DNA of 64,000 nt from positions 47,511,723 through 47,575,722 of the forward strand of contig OU015493.1 in assembly GCA_907164885.2 (NCBI GenBank), in the 5' to 3' direction. The position numbers and the translations under genes were made by a program. Positions within the stretch are counted from its first letter, which is position 1, and each line of letters starts with the position of its first letter. Source of the stretch: Dolomedes plantarius (Eukaryota > Arthropoda > Arachnida > Araneae > Dolomedidae). This document shows, in pieces, positions 22,716 through 34,310 of this stretch. The notes below the pieces were generated by a model that made no database searches, was not told the origin of the DNA, and saw only the letters and a list, made by a program, of their open reading frames with translations.

Positions 22716-24045
22716 TCAGTATCTAATGTGGCCACCAGGGTTAGCTATACAGGCCTCTAAGCGGCGAGGCATACTGTCTATGAGGCTATTAATGGTTTCC
22801 TGAGATAGTCCTTTCCACGCTGAGTCCACGGCAGCTTTCAGTTCCTCTACGGCAGTGGTCCCCAACCCTCAGGCCGCGGACCGGTACCGGTCCGTGGATC
22901 AAATGGTACCGGGCCGCCAGCTTAGGGCCACAAGATCAGTGTTCTCATTGATTTAGCGTTCTAGTGAGTTAAAATGTTAAATCCCTTTATATTCATTTTT
23001 TGGTGTAACTGTATTTTATTTTGAAGGCATGTTTAAGTACAATTAAATTAAAATTATTAAATCAAAACAATCTAAAATATAAACAATCAACGCCTCCCCC
23101 CCTCATCGGGCCGCGGTAAAATTATCAAACGTTGACCGTTCCGCGGCGATAAAAAGGTTGGGGAGCACTGCTCTACGGTATGCGGCTGCGGTGCCCTGTG
23201 CACCGTAAGTCCGATGGCAACCCACACATGCTCGATGGGAGAGAGATCGGGTGAGGCTGCCGGCCAGGGAAGGATGTAAATTCCATTGAGGCTATTCAGG
23301 GTGTGACATGTGACATGAGGCCAGGCATTGTCTTGCTGGAATAACGTGCCGAGGACGGCCTGCACAAGTGGCCGACCCACAGGCAAAACAACGTGTATTA
23401 CGTACCGGGCCGATGTTAAACTGCCAGTGATGTGTACAAGCGTTTTCCGCTGTCCGAACATGATGCCACCCCAAACAACGAGTGGGGCCGGTGTGACGTT
23501 CGACGATATGGGCTGGTAAGTAACGTTCTCCGGGAAGCAGCCACACATGTCCACGACCATCATTCCTCCATTAAAAAAATCGGAATTCGTCTGAAAACAG
23601 TACCCAATGTCATTCGTTCGTCAAGGGACGATAACGTCAACACCAAGCCAGAACGGCAGCCCTGTATCGAGTGGTTAAAGGAATCCCAGTGACTGGTCGC
23701 CGTGCGCGCATCCCTACCTCATGCAACCTGTTACGGATGGTTGGCAGGAGACAGATGTACCATCTGATAATGGTAGGTAAGTTTGAATGTGACTTGCCGT
23801 GGCGAACGGATTCCCACTAAACACTCACCGAATTTGCCTATCAGTGTGATCTGACGTGCACCTGGATGATCCACTGCCTCTTTGCCGTGTTCTCAGATGG
23901 TCCATCGTGCCACTCATCGCTGAATTGTACTGACGTCCCGTCCAACACGACTGGCAATTGCGCGCATCGACAAACGGAGCTCATGTAGTTCTAGGATACA
24001 TTCTGGTTCCTCAGACTACAACTGCTAGCATTCAGCTCGCTGATG
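22716..24045 (-). pseudogene. Tc1-like transposase, broken and interrupted
   Basis: Read on the minus strand, an N-terminal helix-turn-helix (LELHELRLSMRAIASRVGRD) appears near 24000. NRLHEVGMRARRP follows near 23720, then VLFSDEFRF with the first Asp near 23620. The middle includes ERYLPAHIVERH and QQDNAWPHV with the second Asp (about 23330). Next is SPDLSPIEHVW with the Glu (about 23250). The hAT MITE interrupts the frame between HTVE and ELKAAVDSAWKGL. The end is NPGGHIRY then stop at 22716-22718. There are several frame changes. It is a DD34E family member and dead. Confidence 0.9.
22853..23170. mobile_element. hAT-type MITE with exact 8-bp target duplication
   Basis: The ends are CAGTGGTCCCCAACC and, read inward from the right, CAGTGCTCCCCAACC. 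The 8-bp direct repeat CTCTACGG flanks both sides (22845-22852 and 23171-23178), as expected for hAT transposition. The interior is non-coding. The insertion lies inside the Tc1 transposase C-terminus, so it is younger than that element. Confidence 0.97.
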
Positions 24046-24672
24046 TCTCCGAGGCATTTTCTACCCTTCTTCAAGTTCCGTTACAACAACAAACTGTCAT
24101 TGATAGCATATACCGAGCCATAGGACCATAGGAACATGTGATTAACTGTGTTACCTAGGCCATCGCCTTTTAACACAGGTATTTCATGAGATTCACAACG
24201 GAGAGCGAAAGTTCCACCGAAATGAGAAAAGGAATGTTCGTTTTTTAATATCTTCGGAAGCGTAAATTGCAACACAAAAGTAAAGCAGAGAGTTTTTTGG
24301 TCAGAGCTTTGGAGGGTGAAATGAAGATCCTGGAGACGTTCATCTTCTGGAGACGATCGTGATTCCAGGATCTTCGTGGAGTCAATAGCTGTCTGAAAAC
24401 TGGTTTTCAATTGGCAGGTAGAGGAGGAAGAAAACTGATTGAATAGAGAGATAAGATTCAGAATCCGTGAGTTCTAAAACTAGGAAACCGATCAAATCCA
24501 AAAGGATTTACTAAGAGACAAATAATATGTGCTACAAGGAAGTTTAAGAATAGTAAAATATATTTTTATTTTATTTTATAAAATTTTTAATTGTTTTTTT
24601 CCTCGGCAAAGCCAAGTATTGTTTTTTATATGTTTTGTATTTTATTTAAATGACGAGGACAAACAAAGAATT

Positions 24673-24756
24673 TTAAGACGAAAGACTCAACTCACGGATT
24701 TTAGTATTGATACCGTTTGCGTTCGATGCGAAAACAGACAGCGAAAGGGGGGCCAT
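24673..24756 (-). pseudogene. ORF2 start joined to ORF2 end (27-codon residual ORF)
   Basis: The ATG at 24756 shares its A with the TAA of ORF1 (TAATG). It opens APLSLSVFASNANGINTKIR, the usual start of an apurinic-type endonuclease domain in Jockey-like ORF2. The next residues, LSLSS and stop, match the very C-terminus of ORF2 at 63658-63675. Nearly all of ORF2 (endonuclease and reverse transcriptase) is therefore missing between adjacent codons. Confidence 0.75.
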
Positions 24757-25601
24757 TACCCAGAAATTTGAACACATTTAAAGAGTGCGTGTAAGAAGCT
24801 AAATAGCTTTTCCTCCGCGGTCTCGTTTATCTTAAAATTTGCTCTTGCGATTTTTAAGTTATTGAGAATGAGTGAGAAATCTGTAATATTTAGTTCGGTG
24901 GCTATTTCATTAATAATGGAATTAATGTCTTGGAATTGTTTAAGAAGGGTGAATCCGTTGGAAGGGGGAATGTTAGCATTAGAGGTTGATGGTTGATTGA
25001 GAGGGGGTTGATTGTTGAATTGAGCTGGATTCATAGTTTTCGTTGAATAGGTATTAGATTTGTCCATTTGGGCAAAGGTGATATTGGGAGTAACTTGTTT
25101 AGCGGTTTTTAAGGCTTCTTTGGCTTCCTTTTTGGCCTGTTTTTTAGCGGTTATGTTATGGGAGAATTTGGGGCATCCTATCCAGTTAGCTGGGTGATTT
25201 CCTTGGCAGTTGCAACACTTTGCTGCTTCTACCTTTTTACTTTCAGGTTGAATATTGGAGTATTCATTATTTAAGTGGTTTACGACACATTTTACACATC
25301 TTGGGTCCATAAGGCAATATTTGCTATGATGGTGAAAGTAATGACATTTAAAGAAGTGGGCAGTTTTATAAGGGGAATTGTAGTATTCTACAGAGATTTT
25401 TATATAAAAGAGAGAAGTTAGTTCAAAAATAGTTTTAGCTTCATTGGTGGGGGTGAGTTGGACTTGAAAAAGGGGGAGGAAGAAACCATCTTTTCTGGTT
25501 AATTGCGCTACTTTCATAACAGTGAACCCGAGTAAGGTTAATTTTTCTTTAATTTCGTCAGTTGTGAATTCTTTAGGTAAGCCGCGAATTACTACTTTAA
25601 A
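24756..25601 (-). CDS. Jockey-like ORF1 (gag), 5'-truncated
   Basis: A single open frame of about 281 codons runs from the truncation point near 25601 to a TAA at 24756-24758. The first part (VIRGLPKEFTTDEIKEKL) resembles the RNA-binding fold at the start of the Jockey gag core. Zinc-knuckle motifs follow: CHYFHHHSKYC, CVKCVVNH and CCNCQGNHPANWIGC. A basic KKQAKKEAKEALKTAK segment, a low-complexity Pro/Asn/Ser linker (residues ~190-215) and a helical tail complete it. This protein would bind the element RNA. The frame is intact, so it may be a recent insertion. The first ATG in frame is at 25517 but lies inside the domain. Confidence 0.85.
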   Translation of the reverse strand, partial: FKVVIRGLPKEFTTDEIKEKLTLLGFTVMKVAQLTRKDGFFLPLFQVQLTPTNEAKTIFELTSLFYIKISVEYYNSPYKTAHFFKCHYFHHHSKYCLMDPRCVKCVVNHLNNEYSNIQPESKKVEAAKCCNCQGNHPANWIGCPKFSHNITAKKQAKKEAKEALKTAKQVTPNITFAQMDKSNTYSTKTMNPAQFNNQPPLNQPSTSNANIPPSNGFTLLKQFQDINSIINEIATELNITDFSLILNNLKIARANFKINETAEEKLFSFLHALFKCVQISG

Positions 25602-25775
25602 TATACAGAACGAGCCAGCTACTGGCTTTTATAGCAAGAAACTGTGTATCGTATGACCAGATGCGCACGCTCATTTAATCATTTGCATATAACTCTGACA
25701 TCTACCGATCCTGTGATTTTCACATCGCTACGCGTATTCTTTCATGGTGTTGCAATTTCACTTTTGACGAGTGTA

Positions 25776-26779
25776 TATCACACAGACTTCCTTAGTTTGT
25801 GAAAAGTGAGCATCCAACAGAAAATTTCATCTGTCGCCAGCCGTTATAAAGTAAGGGTTGCAGGTCAAAAAATGTGTCTCCTAAAACGGCCAACAAAAAT
25901 AAAATTTGCTAAAAACGAGGCCAACACCTCACAATCCTAGTAACTGAGACATAAGTACCGGAACTGCTGGCCTTGCCTCCCCAAAACCCCCCAAAGCCCC
26001 CCAAAGCCCCCCAAGACAACATCAGTTGTTCGAGATAGGTGACTGAGGCGATTGTCTCCTGGTCACAGCACAATGTGACAACGACTCCTGAATAAACGTA
26101 TTAGGTATCGGGAACTATGGGCGTGAAGGGGAATTGCAAGGAATTTGCAAATATATATAAATCAATAAAAATCGTCTCAACAAAGTCATCTTTTTAAAAA
26201 ATTTAAAGTAACATTTTTACCTAAGTTAAGACAGTTCGACTTTTCTTTCACGCGATATTTCGTGAATTAAGTAATTACCAGAACATAATTTTGACTGCAC
26301 GTTTAGCGTGCATCATTATCACGTGATTTTCCATTTAGCATACATGGCACGCCGAAAGTCAAAGGTATTACTTTCAAAATATCCCCCTTAAAGACCAAAC
26401 TTAATTTAACACTGCAAAATCAAGAAACTTTTAGAATGTCAATATAATGTTTACATATTATAGTAAAAGTATTTAATTATCATATACATATCAAGTTAAC
26501 TCAACAGACGTGGGGCTAAATCACAATCTAGTTGGTGGTTCCTTATGTTGGTAAAATTCAGAAAAGAAATGTTACAGAGAAAACAATTTCAAATACATAA
26601 TTACTTGAAGTTTTAACTGGTGACTTACAAAATACGTCCACGAAGGAAAGAACCAAAGTCCTCCATGAATTGTAGTGCAAAATTTAGATTGCTTGGAGAT
26701 TAAAAAAATCATGGAATACACGCTCATAAACACGCATTAAAACATTATAACATTATTCTTATACCTCTCATCAGTCAGG
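25776..26779. other. Non-coding interval with a G-quadruplex-type tract
   Basis: AT-rich sequence. A C-run cluster at 25978-26013 gives G4-G6 runs on the minus strand. No coding sequence is recognised. Confidence 0.5.
25978..26013 (-). repeat. G-quadruplex-type motif (minus strand)
   Basis: Four C-runs of 4 to 6 bases separated by AAAA or AAAG occur in about 35 bp, so the minus strand reads as three GGGGGG runs and one GGGG run with 3-4 base loops. Confidence 0.8.
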
Positions 26780-27110
26780 AACCCCCTGTCAAGCCCATGG
26801 AGAATTGTGCGGATGTCCAACACGATGCTTGCCCAGACCATGACACTTGCGCTGCTATAGCGTCCCTTTCTCGGATGTTGCAGGAAAGGTATAGGGTTCC
26901 ACGTTCGCTCCAGATGAAGGTACGTCCAGATGCAGTGTCAGCCCGGCTAAATCGTGATTTATCTGTGAAGACCCCACTGAAGTCTGGTCCAAGGCAGATG
27001 TTGTTTGCACCATGCTAAATGGCCCACATCTCTGCATGTGTTTGACAGAGGGTCCTTGACTGATGGTATGCATAGGTATGAGATTTTACAGTCCGGTGTC
27101 AGGGGCGCAG
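26780..27110 (-). pseudogene. Tc1-like transposase fragment
   Basis: On the minus strand, LAWCKQHLPWTRLQWG leads into GVFTDKSRFSRADTASGR with the first catalytic Asp. TFIWSERGTLYLSCNIRERD and VSWSGQASCWTS follow. These match the central Tc1-like region in a frame broken near 26980. No N-terminus, C-terminus or terminal repeats were found. Confidence 0.75.
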
Positions 27111-28448
27111 TTGGCCGTCTGTTCATTTTTATAGAGGACAAAGCTCGTTCTCATAAGGATCACATAGTCGACGATTAACTCGAAAGTGAAGATATTTTCC
27201 TGATCGATTGTCCATCCCGATATACATACCTTAACTCTATTGAACGAGCCCGGGGCTCTCTTGAATGGGAATTGCAGGTCGCCATCCTCTACCGAAAACC
27301 ATCCAAGATCTGATAACTGCGTTGTTGCAGGATTGGGGCTGACTGCCAAAGGGACTTAAGAAACGGCCTCTATTCTAGTATAGTATGGCGCTGTGAGAGA
27401 TGTGAGAGAGGTCCATATCCCTTATTAAAGTCATTTTAGGTTCGATCTTGCAACGTGGGTTTGGGACACTCTTGCACTGATGAGTCTAATTGACGATCAT
27501 GAGTGCGTACCATGACTGTTGTATGTTATAATTTTTCCTCTTATATGACACGTATCCATACCAAGTTCCATTACAATATGACCATTAATTTTTCAGATAT
27601 TCGATAAAAGGTTTAAGTTCTCTTAATTCTGAACACCAGTGTATGTTATGCCGCACGGAGGAATTTGATACAGGAATGCCAGGTACGGGTAACTAAAACA
27701 TGTTTATTTTTATCGAAATGAACATGAGACTCCGGTAAGACTACCTTTTCCTCTACTCATTTGCTGCAGTTGCAACTTCATCTTGTTTCTAATTATTTTA
27801 TTTTGTATTGCTTTTTGTTTTATTCAACACGAATAGATGCCTTTTTATCATAATTAATAAATTTAAAAGTCTCCCGACATTTTACTGATTTTGACACATA
27901 TCAGTTTTTAAATAATATCAATTTTGATTTATCTTAATTTTCTCAAACATATATAAGATAAATTATCGTGATTCAAACTTTTGGCACTTCTGATAATAAC
28001 TTAAGAAAGAAATCTTTTGGTGCCTCGAGTAAAGAAAGATAACATTTTCATTCCCAGCCACTGGACGCTCGCGATGCTAAAAACTCTTTCATTTACTTTT
28101 ATACTTTGCGCCAAGTATAAAATTGAAATGATCTTCAAACTAAAATTAAGAAAAAGCATTTTCGCCGTAAGATATTTCCTTAAAACTTCTCGGATTATCG
28201 AAGGAAAATAATTTTTTTTTCTGCAGAAATCCATTAAAAATGATTTTTTAAATGCTGCGATGTTCGCAGTTTTTACGTAGAAATTTTAGCTGAAGAAGCA
28301 CTGAAAAAGAAGCTATCTTGAATTTAATTTAAGATTTAACAATTCTCCTATTTTAAGTCTTGTTTTAAATTTCTTACAATTAACCGTATTTTCATTTCGT
28401 TATTTTGTTGTTAATTTCGACAACACCGGCAGCAACTTTCTTTGGGAT
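27111..28448. other. Non-coding interval, nothing recognised
   Basis: A minus ORF at 27086-27349 (87 aa) overlaps the Tc1 fragment edge but has no recognisable domain. The rest is AT-rich. Confidence 0.45.
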
Positions 28449-28482
28449 CCAATATAAAAATGAAATTACCCTAATGAAATGA

Positions 28483-29793
<1,311 letters not shown>

Positions 29794-30295
29794 AAATTTC
29801 CCTAATACGGCGATATTTATCCCTACTATGTCTATAAAAATGTGAGTGTGCATGGGTTTCGTGTCTCATTGCTTGGTGGGAGCTAAGTATTTTGTATATA
29901 TATAGTGTATATGTTAGTGAGTAATTATTTAGTTAATTAGTATTATTCTATTTCTGTAACTTAGTATTAAGATTTTTTTCATTCTATTCATCTTGTAATT
30001 ATGTTTTAGTTGACTATATTAGTAAAAAAATCTGGGTTTAACTTATCTATTTCACCTAAAATATTTTTCCTCTTCATAATTTTTTATTACTGTCTTGGTG
30101 TTATAGCCGACCTCCGGGAGTGTTGCCTGGCTTAAAACATGTTTAACCGGGGTTGGGGGGTCACCCCCCCCCCCCCAGTCATCAACTATACCACCTCCAA
30201 TTCCGTTTTTTGCTTATTTATATATGTCTATCTTATTTCAGGTTATAGGAGTATTAAATGGTCACATCTGCCCTTTTAATCATCTTAATTTTAAA

Positions 30296-30335
<40 letters not shown>

Positions 30336-30947
30336 ATAAAAAATAGAATTATTTAAGCAATATCACTGAAAAAGGCTTACGTTTCATAATACGAAATCTA
30401 TGTTAAGACTTTGATCATATCATTATTTAGACTTCATGTTGAAATCAGTATGGATTTAATGCGTGTTTGCGTACTGAAATTAAATGGCAGTTGTGTGTCG
30501 GCGTGTTTCGTAATGCATGAAACGGCTTTCGGAATTATTCTGTCTGTAGTATCGCAAATTACCATTCTACAACACATAGGGAAGCTATGGCTCTTCAAAG
30601 TAATGCATCCTCAAATCTAATCTCATTTGAGGCAATAATATTGCAAATGTTGTCCAAACACACCTAATTTTCCCTCTTTTGGATAAAATTCCTCTGGGAT
30701 CCAATCCCAATACTTCCTTCGCTATACAGAACAGATATGTAATGTGCAATTTTTCTCGCTTATTCTAATTAATGTAGAGGAGTAGACCAAAAAACTGCTT
30801 ATTTCTATTTAAAAATACGAGCTAAAAAGTATAGTTAAACTTTATTACAATAATATGTATTTTTCTGTAGATGAAAAAATAATTGTATAGTAGAATTATA
30901 GTCTCGACTTTTCTAATATAAACAGTACAGTAGACGAGAAAAACTAT
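29794..30947. other. Non-coding interval with small simple repeats
   Basis: It contains a short G-run/C-run inverted pair (30150-30176) and a TATC/TA/TG microsatellite (30297-30335). Nothing else is recognised. Confidence 0.5.
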
Positions 30948-30957
30948 TTGCATTGTA

Positions 30958-31314
30958 TTTCTTATTGTTGTGGCTTATGTCCTTTGACCGACGGTATATC
31001 AGATCAAGTCCATAAAGGCTATCTGTTAAAATGGTTCGGCTCCGGTTTTGAATAGTACCACAAGGGTCGGAGTTCAACTTGGCTAAAGGACTGGCCCCAT
31101 AATTTTGAACCGAGTCAAGTGATGAGACCGGTACACTTGACCCCACACTTCCAGAGATAAATTCTGAGAACTTGGAGGACATTGCAGCCACGACAAGTTT
31201 TACGTGCACCAGCCGCCATTAGCGTAACAGCGGTGAATCTGGCACGACTGGCATCGAACCAGAGACGTTCAGATCACTGGCTCGGCTCCTTTGTCAACTG
31301 GACCACCGAGACCG
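30958..31314 (-). mobile_element. tRNA-derived SINE (357 bp) with 10-bp target duplication
   Basis: On the minus strand the head reads GGTCTCGGTGGTCCAGTTGA (A box region) and then GGTTCGATGCC (B box, 31250-31260), with tRNA-like spacing. The body contains GGCTGGTGCACGTAAAACTT, and the 3' end reads AAGCCACAACAATAAGAAA. Identical 10-bp direct repeats TTGCATTGTA flank it (30948-30957 and 31315-31324), which marks target-primed insertion. The intact boxes would permit RNA polymerase III transcription. Confidence 0.95.
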
Positions 31315-31324
31315 TTGCATTGTA

Positions 31325-31707
31325 ATTAAAAAGACACGAGCTAAAGTGTAAACGGAAACGTTATCGCAAACAATGTGATAGATACATTTTTGTGTAGGTG
31401 GGAAAAAAAGTGGGTAGTACAATATTATACATCATGCACCATTAAAAATCATATTGAAAAGCAACATTAAAAGTTACTTTGAAGCATATTCGTTTGAACA
31501 GTGAGTATGCAGTAAATTTCTTGAAGTCCTTGCTCTCTTTCTGATACAATTTTAATCCAAGTCCATAGAAATATATTAGCATATTGGTCGATCTGTTTAA
31601 TATTGATACTTTGGATAATAGGCTGCCAATATTTTAAATTTTTCGTCAGTTTTTCTGACGAATAAATTTTCTAACACCTTTGAAGTCGGGAACACCAGTT
31701 ATTTCTT

Positions 31708-31797
<90 letters not shown>

Positions 31798-33145
31798 AGA
31801 TAGGATATTAAATAAGGAAACGAAAAGCGTAACTGAATGAAAAATGCAATTTATGTAGTGATGCACGCAATAGATCTGAATGTTTTTTTTTAAATAAATA
31901 AAAAAAACTATGGATAACAACCGTACCAATGTAATTCAATAGAATAACAAGCGTAAGAAGTGGATTTCAATACAAACACCTTCTGTGTGACATGTAGCAC
32001 TCTCCTATGGGAAAAGAAACATATAATAACATTGAAACAGTAAACTAAAAGAAGAAGTATATGAATATTAATAATACCAGTGACATAAATTTTAAAGATA
32101 ACATACATATATTTTCATATATATACGTTCAAAGTATTTCGATAAAATATATATACAATGTAATATGTATAAGGTAAGATTAAAATTTTATGTCAAATGC
32201 AGATTTCCAGGACATCCAAAATATATTTAGCGTAGACTAATATTTGTCGTAAACAGAAAGCATTCAGGAAAACAACCATCCTACTGTTTATGTTCGAAAA
32301 GTACCAGACAAATGATAGGGATATTCTACATACATTGACAATTTCGCATCAACATAGTAATTGTATACCGAAGTAACACAGAAATATCATCCTTTAACTA
32401 ATATATTTACTATATTAAAGTAACATTTTAAACTTCCAGAAAATTTTCAAAACCTAATTCATTTAATCATATTGAATGTATGTTAGCATTTTTATTAATA
32501 TTCTTTACAGTTACTTTGCAATGATAATACCGAAATAAGCTTTTAGTTACAAATACATGAAAATTGCATGCACTGCGCTATCAATTGTTAATGCGTATTT
32601 TATCAGTTATTGGAACAATACATTTTAAGACACATTTTCCTAAAACCGTAGAAAATAATGCAGTGTATGTAAATGATTTGAAATTTTCTAATCGCTATTT
32701 TATTACCAGGTTTAAATATATTCCACAAGCATATATAGCAAAATATTTGTCCTCGTGACCATCCTATGAAAACTAACTGCGTGTGCGATTAGGTGACATG
32801 AGTTTTAAATTCGAATTTAATCACTCTGTCATTAGAGTTCATTAAACAGCAGTTAACTGCGACTAGTGTTAGGGTACTTGAAAGTGAAAAAAAAGGAGGG
32901 TAAAATCGTCACTAGGACGTTATATTAGACAGTTCCTTAGCATCTGTCAAGAAATGTCAGGAGCTACGAGTGCTTAAATAGTTCCGATATTTATTTGCTC
33001 GATTGCATTTGAATGACTTTGGTATAAACCTGTAAAGAATATTTAATTAAAATCAAAGGTTATGGAAACGAAAATCGACGAATCATATAAAAATGCCAAA
33101 TTATTAGTACCTGAAATAAATAATATCAGTGCAAGTCATATTATA
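31325..33145. other. Non-coding interval with one long (AT)n tract
   Basis: A pure AT tract of about 86 bp lies at 31709-31794. The rest is AT-rich with no recognisable gene. Confidence 0.5.
31709..31794. repeat. (AT)n microsatellite
   Basis: About 86 bp of pure alternating AT. Confidence 0.95.
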
Positions 33146-33626
33146 TAGGGTGATACAGAATGCACTCTCACCTTTCTGAAGGTCACTGGTAAGGTATGGT
33201 GGTGGGGGAGGTGGCAACAGTTAAGGCGGATTTCTAGTTGTCAGCAGACACCATGAGTTGGTCCGGTGACCATCGAGGTTTCATTATCGAGGTGTTCTTT
33301 AAGAGGAATGATCCTGCAAGTGCAAGACCGAAAGAATTCAAAACGCATTTCGGGCTATATCCAGCCTGTTGTTCCTTATCGGAATACAATCCTGCGATGG
33401 ATTTGAAACGTGAAAGCAAGTGGAGCTGCATCACCAAGGAAACCAAGTGGTTGTGCTCGGAGAATTAGAACACCTGAAGATGTGCAACAATTCCACTATT
33501 CGAGAGGAAGTTGCCGCCATTCCACCTGAGATGACCAAAAGAGTGGTGGAAATCTTTAGAGAATAGCTTCAGCAGTGCATTTCAAATAACGAGTATTACA
33601 ACATCGATGTCATTTTCAAAACCTAG
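33146..33626 (+). pseudogene. mariner-type transposase, N- and C-terminus fused by deletion
   Basis: The left end resembles a terminal repeat (TAGGGTGATACAGAATGCAC after TA). The first frame gives DHRGFIIEVFFKRNDPASA then KEFKTHFGL, the N-terminal domain of a widespread arthropod Tc1/mariner-type transposase. After a stop at 33466 another frame gives RTPEDVQQ. This passes straight to EEVAAIPPEMTKRVVEIFRE and then LQQCISNN, which is the extreme C-terminus. The catalytic core (about 200 residues) is missing. No right-hand terminal repeat was found. Confidence 0.8.
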
Positions 33627-33705
33627 TGGAAACAAACTAGTTTATATATATATTTTTCGTAAATAAAGCGTATTTCTGTAAAATTACTTCGTTCATTTTT
33701 ACTAC

Positions 33706-34310
33706 CTATTGGAATGCACAAGGTGCGGCCATTAATTTCCAGGACTGGTCTAATAGCTCCAGAAAATATTGCATGAAATACATACCCATTTAATATGTTT
33801 CGAAGTAACTCCCACCTACCGTAATGCACGTATGTGGTCGGCTTTATAAGCTTCGGAAACAACTTTTAAAGTTATCTTTCGGAATGCTCTTTAATGTTGA
33901 CGTCACCGTTTTCTTGATGGCTTCGACATCCTCAAATCTTGATCCTTTCAGCAAATCTTTCAGTTTTGGAAACAAGAAAAATCTGCCCGTTTTAAGTTTG
34001 GAGAGTATGAAGGATGCTGCATCTCCACGACCTCATGTTGGGCCAATTTGCCAAAGGAAACAAAATCTGAGGATGTCGAAGTCATCAAGAAGACGGTGAC
34101 ATTCACATTAAAGAAAGAGGACATTTCTGAAAGAGGACATTAAAAGTTGTTTCCGAAACTTATACAGCCGAGTACAATAGTGCATTACGGCAAGTGGGAG
34201 TTACTTCGAAACATATTAAATGGGTATGTATTTCATGTAGTATTTTCTGGAGTTCCTAGATCAGTCCTGGAAATTAATGGTCGCACCTTGTACATTCCAA
34301 AAGAAACATC
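33706..34310. mobile_element. Palindromic mariner derivative (two C-terminal halves head to head)
   Basis: The left arm (about 33706-33950) and right arm (about 34060-34310) are reverse complements with scattered differences. Outer ends read GGAATGCACAAGGTGCGGCC on the left and GGAATGTACAAGGTGCGACC read inward from the right. On the minus strand the left arm encodes a mariner C-terminus (FFLFPKLKDLLKGSRFEDVE ... IPKDNFKSCF ... GGSYFETY). The right arm encodes the same end on the plus strand with more damage. There is no N-terminal half. The loop of about 110 bp contains the rest. Confidence 0.85.

Larger units (their letters stand above)
24060..25610 (-). mobile_element. Jockey-clade non-LTR retrotransposon, internally deleted derivative
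   Basis: On the minus strand the order is a 5'-truncated ORF1, an ORF2 start, and then immediately the 3' UTR. The UTR matches the block at 63676-64000 that follows an ORF2 C-terminus of the same family. Shared UTR landmarks include TCCTCGTCATTTAAATAAAA and AAATCCTTTTGGATTTG. The element is inserted in the Tc1 5' region. I could not define a clear target duplication or poly(A) tail. Confidence 0.8.
22580..25773 (-). mobile_element. Tc1-like transposon carrying nested hAT MITE and Jockey insertions
   Basis: The left end is CACTAGTCAAAAGTGAAATT and the right end read inward is CACTCGTCAAAAGTGAAATT; both continue GCAACACCATGAA. The flanks are TA (22578-22579 and 25774-25775). The two ends are 3.2 kb apart because a 318-bp hAT MITE (22853-23170) and a Jockey derivative (about 24060-25610) are inserted. 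The remaining Tc1 sequence is about 1.3 kb, a normal size. Confidence 0.93.

Noticed and set aside
27086..27349. An 87-codon minus-strand ORF beside the Tc1 fragment, considered as a host exon
   Set aside because: No splice-site or domain evidence, and it overlaps decayed transposon sequence.
30150..30176. G-run followed by a long C-run as a structured regulatory element
   Set aside because: The C14 run is probably a simple-sequence tract and may be unreliable in length; no context supports a function.
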